From NCBI GenBank assembly GCA_015478775.1, contig JADMKP010000007.1, forward strand, positions 186,001-250,000: a stretch of DNA of 64,000 nucleotides. The letters are read 5' to 3'. This DNA comes from Fermentimonas sp. Lineage in GTDB: Bacteria; Bacteroidota; Bacteroidia; Bacteroidales; Dysgonomonadaceae. Below the pieces are notes generated by a model. The model saw nothing but the letters and a program-made list of their open reading frames with translations. It ran no database searches and was not told the origin of the DNA. The translations under genes were made by a program, and so were the position numbers. Positions 57,623 to 64,000 of this stretch are shown piece by piece. Position 1 is the stretch's first letter, and each line of letters starts with the position of its first letter.

Positions 57623-58186
57623 ATGCAAGATGACATACAAAAATCTATTGAGGTTTTAAAAGCGGGAGGAATTATTCTTTACCCCACAGATACTATATGG
57701 GGAATTGGTTGCGATGCCACCAATGAAAAGGCTGTAAAAAAAATATATGAACTGAAGCAGCGCGATGATAGTAAATCGATGATAATTTTACTGGACAACC
57801 CGGCTAAACTTCAGACTTATGTGCATGAAGTTGCTGATATTGCATGGGATCTAATTGAACTTACCGACACACCGCTTACAATTATATTTGATGGTGCAAA
57901 AAACCTGGCTCCCAATCTAGTTGCAGAAGATGGTTCAATTGGCATTAGAATTACCGCTGAACTATTCTCGCGTGAGCTGTGCAAACGGTTTAACAAACCT
58001 ATAGTTTCAACATCTGCCAACATAAGTGGTGAACCATCTCCAAACACCTTCACCAAAATATCAGTTTCGATAAAAGATGGTGTTGACTATATAGTAAATT
58101 ACAGGAAGAAAGAGAATAAGCCAGCTAAACCATCGGGCATCCTTAAACTTGGACGAGACGGAACCATTAAAATAATAAGAAAATAG
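57623..58186 (+). CDS. L-threonylcarbamoyladenylate synthase (Sua5/YciO/YrdC family)
   Basis: GGIILYPTDTIWGIGCDATNEKAVKKIYELKQRDDSKSMIILL; KPIVSTSANISGEPSP. Confidence 0.93.
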   Translation: MQDDIQKSIEVLKAGGIILYPTDTIWGIGCDATNEKAVKKIYELKQRDDSKSMIILLDNPAKLQTYVHEVADIAWDLIELTDTPLTIIFDGAKNLAPNLVAEDGSIGIRITAELFSRELCKRFNKPIVSTSANISGEPSPNTFTKISVSIKDGVDYIVNYRKKENKPAKPSGILKLGRDGTIKIIRK

Positions 58187-58218
58187 TTGACCTAATAAAA
58201 TGGGAATTACTTCCTTTT

Positions 58219-58248
58219 TTTGTTTAGACTCCTAAATTATTATCTTTG
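58219..58248 (+). promoter_or_regulatory. Candidate promoter for the ClC gene
   Basis: TTTG (58219-58222)-N18-TATCTTTG (58241-58248), 23 nt upstream of the ATG at 58272. Confidence 0.55.
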
Positions 58249-58271
58249 TTTAATAGGACTTAAAAATAGAA

Positions 58272-60062
58272 ATGCAATTGAAAGAAATTCACAACAGATT
58301 TTTGCTTTGGCGCGATACCCATATAAAAGAAAAACACTTTCTGCTGATAGTCTGTTTTTTGGTGGGCATACTAACAGCCTTTGCTGCATATGTACTAAAA
58401 TTAGCAATTAATTTTTTTCATGTTTTTCTTATAGAAAACTTCAGTCAGGTAAACCTCAACTACTCATACCTACTTTTTCCTATTGTGGGTATATTAGTAG
58501 CTGGTTTGTATGTCAGATATATAGTTAAAGACGACATAAGTCATGGTGTAACAAAAATACTTTTTGCTATTTCTCAACGCAAAAGCAGGATAAAACCACA
58601 CAATATGCACTCGTCACTAGTGGCAAGTTCCATTACCATTGGCTTTGGAGGTTCTGTGGGAGCTGAGGCACCCATTGTGCTCACAGGCTCAGCTATTGGC
58701 TCCAATCTGGGAAGATACTTTAAGCTTGAACAACACAGCTTGATGATTTTAGTTGGGTGCGGGGCAGCTGGTGCCATTGCAGGAATTTTTAAAGCTCCCA
58801 TTGCTGGGATACTTTTTGTTATAGAGGTATTACTGCTAGACCTTACTATGTCTTCAATACTACCCCTGCTTGTAACTGCTGTTACTGCCACAGTGGTTTC
58901 ATACATCCTGACAGGCATGGATGCCATGTTTGCCTATACACTTGTAGAGCAGTTTACGCTTGACCGCATACCTTACGTAATTTTACTTGGCATTGTATGT
59001 GGAATACTATCGCTATACGTTATAAGATGTATGAGTTGGCTAGAAAGCATATTTCACAGTTTGCCACATTGGAAAAGATTTGTACTTGGTGGGGTTATGC
59101 TAAGTATTCTGATATTCCTTTTCCCACCCCTATTTGGTGAAGGTTATAATACAATAAATACCCTTCTTGCAGGAGGGGATTCATTTACCAGCCTTACAAA
59201 CGAAAGTTTCTTTTATAACTTAGAGAGCAGATGGGCTATAATAGTATTCCTTATACTTGTTCTGCTTTTTAAGGTATTTGCATCAAGTGCCACCAACGGA
59301 GGAGGTGGTACCGGTGGGGTATTTGCTCCTACACTGTTTTTGGGATGTATAGTGGGGTTTGTATTCTCATATACTCTCAATCAGCTTGGTTATACAACAT
59401 ATCTTCCTCAAGAGAACTTTGCATTAATGGGAATGTCGGGTGTTATGGCAGGTGTTATGCATGCACCGCTAACTGGGATGTTCTTGATTGTAGAGCTTAC
59501 CGGGGGATATGACATGTTTTTACCCTTAATGATTGTTTCTTTGGTTTCATATGGCACAATATTAATCTTTGAAAAGCATAGCATATATGCTATACGCCTT
59601 GCAAAAAGGGGAGAGCTTATAACTCATCATAAAGACAAGGCTGTACTAACATTCCTTAAGATAGAAGATCTGCTTGAAAAAAACATACCCACCGTTACAC
59701 CTGATATGACTTTAGGTGATATGGTTAAGGTAATATCAAACTCAAACAGAAATATATTTCCTGTGGTTAACAATGACAATATTCTTTTGGGATTGGTTTT
59801 GATGAATGATATACGTAATATAATGTTCCGTCCCGAGCTGTATGAGAAATTTACGGTTGAGAAGTTTATGGTTGGTACTCCAGCAAAAATTGATATAAAC
59901 AACAGTATGGAGGAGGTTATGGATAAATTTGAAACTACCAAAGCATGGAACCTGCCAGTTGTTAATGAAAAAGGTGAATATGTGGGTTTGCTTTCACAAT
60001 CATCTGTATTTAACTCTTATAGAGAAGTGTTGGTAGAAAACTATTCGCAGGAAGATGAGTAA
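58272..60062 (+). CDS. ClC-family chloride channel/transporter with C-terminal CBS domains
   Basis: GFGGSVGAEAPIVLTGSAIGSNLGR; GGGGTGGVFAPTLFLG; CBS-type C-terminus VTPDMTLGDMVKVISNSNRNIFPVVNNDNILLGLV. Confidence 0.94.
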   Translation: MQLKEIHNRFLLWRDTHIKEKHFLLIVCFLVGILTAFAAYVLKLAINFFHVFLIENFSQVNLNYSYLLFPIVGILVAGLYVRYIVKDDISHGVTKILFAISQRKSRIKPHNMHSSLVASSITIGFGGSVGAEAPIVLTGSAIGSNLGRYFKLEQHSLMILVGCGAAGAIAGIFKAPIAGILFVIEVLLLDLTMSSILPLLVTAVTATVVSYILTGMDAMFAYTLVEQFTLDRIPYVILLGIVCGILSLYVIRCMSWLESIFHSLPHWKRFVLGGVMLSILIFLFPPLFGEGYNTINTLLAGGDSFTSLTNESFFYNLESRWAIIVFLILVLLFKVFASSATNGGGGTGGVFAPTLFLGCIVGFVFSYTLNQLGYTTYLPQENFALMGMSGVMAGVMHAPLTGMFLIVELTGGYDMFLPLMIVSLVSYGTILIFEKHSIYAIRLAKRGELITHHKDKAVLTFLKIEDLLEKNIPTVTPDMTLGDMVKVISNSNRNIFPVVNNDNILLGLVLMNDIRNIMFRPELYEKFTVEKFMVGTPAKIDINNSMEEVMDKFETTKAWNLPVVNEKGEYVGLLSQSSVFNSYREVLVENYSQEDE

Positions 60063-61095
60063 ATTAGCTGTTATGAAAAAAGAAGATTTAAGAATATTGT
60101 TTATGGGCACTCCCGAGTTTGCGGTTGAATCGCTTAAAGCACTGGTAGAAAACAACTACAATGTTGTAGCTGTAATTACCATGCCCGATAAGCCCGCAGG
60201 GAGAGGATATAAACTACAGGCATCACCTGTAAAGCAGTATGCATTAGAAAAAGGATTAACGGTATTGCAACCTGAAAAACTAAAAGAAGAGAGCTTTCTA
60301 ACTCAATTAAAAGAATTGAGAATAGATCTTCAGGTGGTAGTGGCTTTTAGGATGCTACCTGAAGTTGTCTGGAGCATGCCGTCTAAGGGAACCTTCAACC
60401 TACACTCATCACTACTGCCTCATTATCGGGGGGCTGCACCAATAAATTGGGCTATTATAAATGGAGAAAGAGAGACGGGTGTGACAACATTTTTTCTATC
60501 TCATGAGATAGATACTGGTGATATAATCTTTAGAGAAAAAACAAAAATAGACTCAACAGATAATGCTGAGACACTTCACGACAGGTTGATGGTGATGGGT
60601 GCCCAACTGGTACTGAAGACCGTTGACGCTGTTATTAATAACACTGTAATGAGCATTCCGCAGGATGAATTAGATGTAAACAAAAATGAATTAAAACCTG
60701 CACCTAAAATCTTTAAAGATGATTGCAGGGTGAACTGGAATGCAAATACGGAAGAAATATTCAACTTTATAAGAGGCTTATCGCCCTACCCTGCTGCATG
60801 GACAGAGTTGCACAGACCTGGGACTGATGAAATTGTAAGGGTAAAACTGTTTGCCAGTATGCTACCTGAAGAAGTAGAGTTTGCGACTCTGAAAGATGGC
60901 TCAATTAAAGTAAATAATGAAGCAATTACTCTAGAAAATGGCTCAATTATAACCGATAACAAGAGTTATTTGAATGTAGTAACTGCAAGCGGATTACTTA
61001 GCATAACTGATTTACAGCTTTCAGGTAAAAAGCGTATGAATAATATAGATTTCTTAAATGGATATAAGTTAGGTGAAGGCGATTATTTTGAATAA
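60055..61095 (+). CDS. fmt: Methionyl-tRNA formyltransferase
   Basis: LRILFMGTPEFAVESLKALV; FNLHSSLLPHYRGAAPINWAIINGE; overlaps the ClC stop by 8 nt (alternative ATG at 60073). Confidence 0.96.
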   Translation: MSKLAVMKKEDLRILFMGTPEFAVESLKALVENNYNVVAVITMPDKPAGRGYKLQASPVKQYALEKGLTVLQPEKLKEESFLTQLKELRIDLQVVVAFRMLPEVVWSMPSKGTFNLHSSLLPHYRGAAPINWAIINGERETGVTTFFLSHEIDTGDIIFREKTKIDSTDNAETLHDRLMVMGAQLVLKTVDAVINNTVMSIPQDELDVNKNELKPAPKIFKDDCRVNWNANTEEIFNFIRGLSPYPAAWTELHRPGTDEIVRVKLFASMLPEEVEFATLKDGSIKVNNEAITLENGSIITDNKSYLNVVTASGLLSITDLQLSGKKRMNNIDFLNGYKLGEGDYFE

Positions 61096-61165
61096 TTGCT
61101 TATCGACTACCAATTTGAAGTATGAATTATCACTTATCTAATCAAATATCACTTATACTTATCAA

Positions 61166-62728
61166 CTACCATTTATAATTGAGTCCAAAACTTAGTGTCT
61201 GATTAATTTGCCAGTATCCTAAAGTTGGATCGGCAGGAACACTATCATCAAACCTAACATTAAGATATAATCTTGTTGAAAATGCATTACTTAAAGCCAT
61301 ATTAAGACTATTCTCAAATTCAGTTATAACTTTGTCGTAACTTGTAAAGTAGGTTAAACGTGAGTCCCACGAAACATATCGTGTAAAATCATATTTTAGA
61401 ATTGAAGTGATAGTAGATCCAAGATCGAGGAGCGACCTTTCACCTTCGGGAATACCATATCGAACAACATCAACAGATTCGTTCCCAACATATCTATAGT
61501 TAATTGATACCGGGGCTATGGCTAAATCCCATTTTACATTTCTGTGACGTACTTTTTCTGATTTCTTATTAACAGCATACTTTAAACCGATACCGGCATT
61601 TACATATAGAGGAGCAAGAAATGCAGAACGTAAATCATTTGAGTTAGCTGGATATGCATTAAACAATTGCGACTTAGCCTCCATATTAGTAGAGTATGAC
61701 CATCCTTTTAAAAATGCATCAATACCAAAGTCGCCATAGTAACGAAGCAGGTCATTTCCTATTCTGTATTCTCTCAGCGAGTCGTCGGGTGCATTAAACA
61801 CAGACAACCTCCACTCGATAGTATTATTAAACCTAACTTTTTCCTTCTTATAATTAGCCCTTAATACATGAAAACTATTAAAGTTAAGATTGTTAGTGCC
61901 GCCTTTATGCCAATTGTCCGAAAAATAATTCTGAGCAAATTGAAACGAATGTTCTCCTGAACGAACCCAATACTTTCTTTGTATTTCAAAAATGTCAACA
62001 CCAGGTGCTTCAAGTGAATAAGCTGTTTCAGACTCTAAAAGCTTTCTGAAAGGATTGAATGTCTCTCTAACTTCCTCATCACTGGCCATAACACTTGGAA
62101 GTGAGTTGAAGTTAAGAACAGAGTATTTAACTCTCTCGGGGTATTCCGTGTAATAATTGCGTCTTACCCTCTGTATAAAATCAACTTGCTCTAATCTGGA
62201 AGCGAATGTTTTATCTTGTGGAATAAGTAATCCTTTATCACTTTCATCTTCTATAGAATAAAATGTTAAATCGCGAGGAATGATTTTCCCATTATAAATC
62301 ATAGGAAGAAATAGAGGGTTGTAGAAAAGAGTATCGTTAAAAGTTAAGCCACTCAATGAATATGGACTTTGATAATATTCGGGAAGTTGCAGTGTACCAT
62401 TCGCTTTTCGTGAATAAATAGAATCTAAAGGATTTCTACTTACAAAAGGAGGGGTAATTGGTACAATTATAGTATCTTCATTTAATTCTGGAATTAATAT
62501 TGTATCCGGAGGAAAAGTTTGAGGCAAAGTATTAGGTAAAGTATCCACAGGTATTACTTCCTCATTTAAAGGAATAGACTCTTTCACTAAAGTTCGCTGC
62601 TGAATCTGACGACTGATATCTGTTATGTTTTCAAACAAGTTAAGAGTATCTGGTACCTGAAAAGCCTCAGAGGCCGTTAAAGCCATTGAAAAAACTGATA
62701 TTATAAAAAAAGTAAGAAGTTGTTTCAT
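61166..62728 (-). CDS. DUF3078-type outer-membrane beta-barrel protein
   Basis: Signal peptide; QFAQNYFSDNWHKGGTNNLNFNSF typical of DUF3078; C-terminal QTLSFGLNYKW. Confidence 0.78.
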   Translation of the reverse strand: MKQLLTFFIISVFSMALTASEAFQVPDTLNLFENITDISRQIQQRTLVKESIPLNEEVIPVDTLPNTLPQTFPPDTILIPELNEDTIIVPITPPFVSRNPLDSIYSRKANGTLQLPEYYQSPYSLSGLTFNDTLFYNPLFLPMIYNGKIIPRDLTFYSIEDESDKGLLIPQDKTFASRLEQVDFIQRVRRNYYTEYPERVKYSVLNFNSLPSVMASDEEVRETFNPFRKLLESETAYSLEAPGVDIFEIQRKYWVRSGEHSFQFAQNYFSDNWHKGGTNNLNFNSFHVLRANYKKEKVRFNNTIEWRLSVFNAPDDSLREYRIGNDLLRYYGDFGIDAFLKGWSYSTNMEAKSQLFNAYPANSNDLRSAFLAPLYVNAGIGLKYAVNKKSEKVRHRNVKWDLAIAPVSINYRYVGNESVDVVRYGIPEGERSLLDLGSTITSILKYDFTRYVSWDSRLTYFTSYDKVITEFENSLNMALSNAFSTRLYLNVRFDDSVPADPTLGYWQINQTLSFGLNYKW

Positions 62729-62891
62729 ATTTTTAGAAAGCTAGACATAAACACAAAGATATAAAAAATTTTACTTACACATGAAGTATTAAAACCATAA
62801 AGCTAACATTACTGTTCATTTTAATGAGAGATTTTGAAAAAAAGAATATATTTGCAATAGTTTTAATTGAACAAATAAAAAATTCAAAGAA

Positions 62892-63473
62892 ATGAAAAAA
62901 TTGTTATACATTTTATTGATTGTTGCAGGTGCACTATCTCTTTCGAGTTGTTCGGGTTACAATAATATGGTAGAGAAACAGGAAGCAGTGACCTCTCAGT
63001 GGGGGAATGTGCAAAATGCTTATCAAAGACGTGCAGACCTGATTCCTAATCTTGTGAACACAGTAAAAGGGTATGCGACGCATGAGCAGGAAACATTTAC
63101 TCAGGTGACAGAAGCAAGATCAAGAGCTACACAAACTAATATTAATCCGGAGAACCTAACAACAGAAAGTTTGCAAGAGTATCAACAGGCGCAAAATCAA
63201 CTAAGTCAAGCTTTGGGCAGACTACTACTAATTCAGGAGAATTATCCCGAATTGAAGGCTAATCAAAACTTCCTTGCATTACAGGATGAATTGGCAGGAA
63301 CGGAAAACAGGATATCGGTTGAACGAAATAGATTTAATCAGTTGGCTCAAGATTACAACTCATATATTCGTAAATTTCCGCAGGTGATTTATGCCAAATG
63401 GTTTAAGTTTGAAAGTAAGGCTTATTTTGAAGCGCTTCCTGAAGCACAAACTGCTCCACAGGTACAATTCTGA
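62892..63473 (+). CDS. LemA-family protein
   Basis: Lipobox LSLSSCSG; YNNMVEKQEAVTSQWGNVQNAYQRRADLIPNLVNTVKGYATHEQETF; VERNRFNQLAQDYNSYIRKFP. Confidence 0.96.
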   Translation: MKKLLYILLIVAGALSLSSCSGYNNMVEKQEAVTSQWGNVQNAYQRRADLIPNLVNTVKGYATHEQETFTQVTEARSRATQTNINPENLTTESLQEYQQAQNQLSQALGRLLLIQENYPELKANQNFLALQDELAGTENRISVERNRFNQLAQDYNSYIRKFPQVIYAKWFKFESKAYFEALPEAQTAPQVQF

Positions 63474-63505
63474 TAATTAGAGTTCCAAAAGACCGATAAA
63501 TAGAT

Positions 63506-63931
63506 ATGCTTAACAAAGAAGAGCTAAATAAAATATCTGAGTCGATAAGGAGTGCAGAAAGCCACACTTCGGGGGAAATACGTGTTTACGTAGCACGTCA
63601 TTGCCAAAGTGAGCCATTAGAAGCAGCATTTAAAAAATTTCATCAGTTGGGTATGGATAAAACTCATTTGAGAAATGGTGTACTTATATATATTTCTGTT
63701 GCCGATCATAAGGCTGCTATTTATGCTGATGAGGGTATAAATGAGACTGTTGGCAAGCAAGAGTTCTGGAATGAGGCACTAGAGCTGATGCTTACTCAAT
63801 TTAAGCTTAATGAAATTAGATTGGGTATTTCTAAAGGGGTAGAAAAGGTTGGTGAACTGCTAAAAGAGTATTATCCGATAGCCGACGATGATAAAAACGA
63901 ATTAGAAAATGAAGTTATTATTGAAGAGTAA
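63506..63931 (+). CDS. TPM-domain protein
   Basis: ISESIRSAESHTSGEIRVYVARHC; adjacent to LemA. Confidence 0.88.
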   Translation: MLNKEELNKISESIRSAESHTSGEIRVYVARHCQSEPLEAAFKKFHQLGMDKTHLRNGVLIYISVADHKAAIYADEGINETVGKQEFWNEALELMLTQFKLNEIRLGISKGVEKVGELLKEYYPIADDDKNELENEVIIEE

Positions 63932-64000
63932 AGCACTTCTGTTATTCTCAATTATATTGATATCAAACGGAACCCTTGCACAGGATATACCTGAGCCTAT
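63909..64000 (+). CDS. Exported TPM-domain protein (YgcG-like), 3' truncated by window edge
   Basis: ATG at 63909 opens a frame MKLLLKSKALLLFSIILISNGTLAQDIPEP..., a signal peptide overlapping the previous stop; not in the ORF track; follows LemA-TPM. Confidence 0.7.
   Translation, partial: MKLLLKSKALLLFSIILISNGTLAQDIPEP

Noticed and set aside
1-64000. CRISPR arrays, tRNA/rRNA genes, IS elements, prophage
   Set aside because: Intergenic regions are short and were read by eye; no regularly spaced repeats, cloverleaf-like CCA-ended elements, transposases or phage structural genes were seen. A tRNAscan/Infernal/ISfinder run would be needed for certainty.

Overview
This window is 64 kb of Bacteroidetes chromosome, probably Bacteroidales. 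Support comes from TAnnTTTG-type promoters, SusC/SusD proteins, DUF4954 and BlaR1/TonB fusion proteins. It begins inside recA and ends inside a TPM-domain gene. Most of it is core and metabolic: cysE-like, mfd, glycogen synthase and alpha-glucan phosphorylase, metG, an AddB-like nuclease, gdhA, trmB, Mrp ATPase, PBP1A, serA/serC, recR, tsaC, ClC, fmt and LemA/TPM. The main accessory region, about 27.8-39.0 kb, is a polysaccharide utilization locus (PUL) with an ECF sigma factor, a FecR anti-sigma factor, an STN-SusC, SusD, two paralogous SusE/F-like lipoproteins and a GH30 enzyme. No CRISPR array, rRNA, tRNA, transposase or prophage was recognised by eye. The observations most worth following up are: (1) a strong minus-strand terminator-like hairpin between fecR and susC, placed as expected for a PUL antisense sRNA; (2) an M56/BlaR1-like protein with three TonB C-terminal-like repeats and a C-terminal VVVVGYG peptide resembling a SusC TonB-box region, next to a BlaI gene whose promoter contains a dyad operator candidate; (3) a decayed toxin-antitoxin remnant between PBP1A and blaR1 that is absent from the ORF track; (4) a TPR protein paired with a barrel that appears to lack a plug; (5) an SDR lacking the YxxxK catalytic pair. 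No complete, clearly new multi-gene system could be shown from sequence alone.
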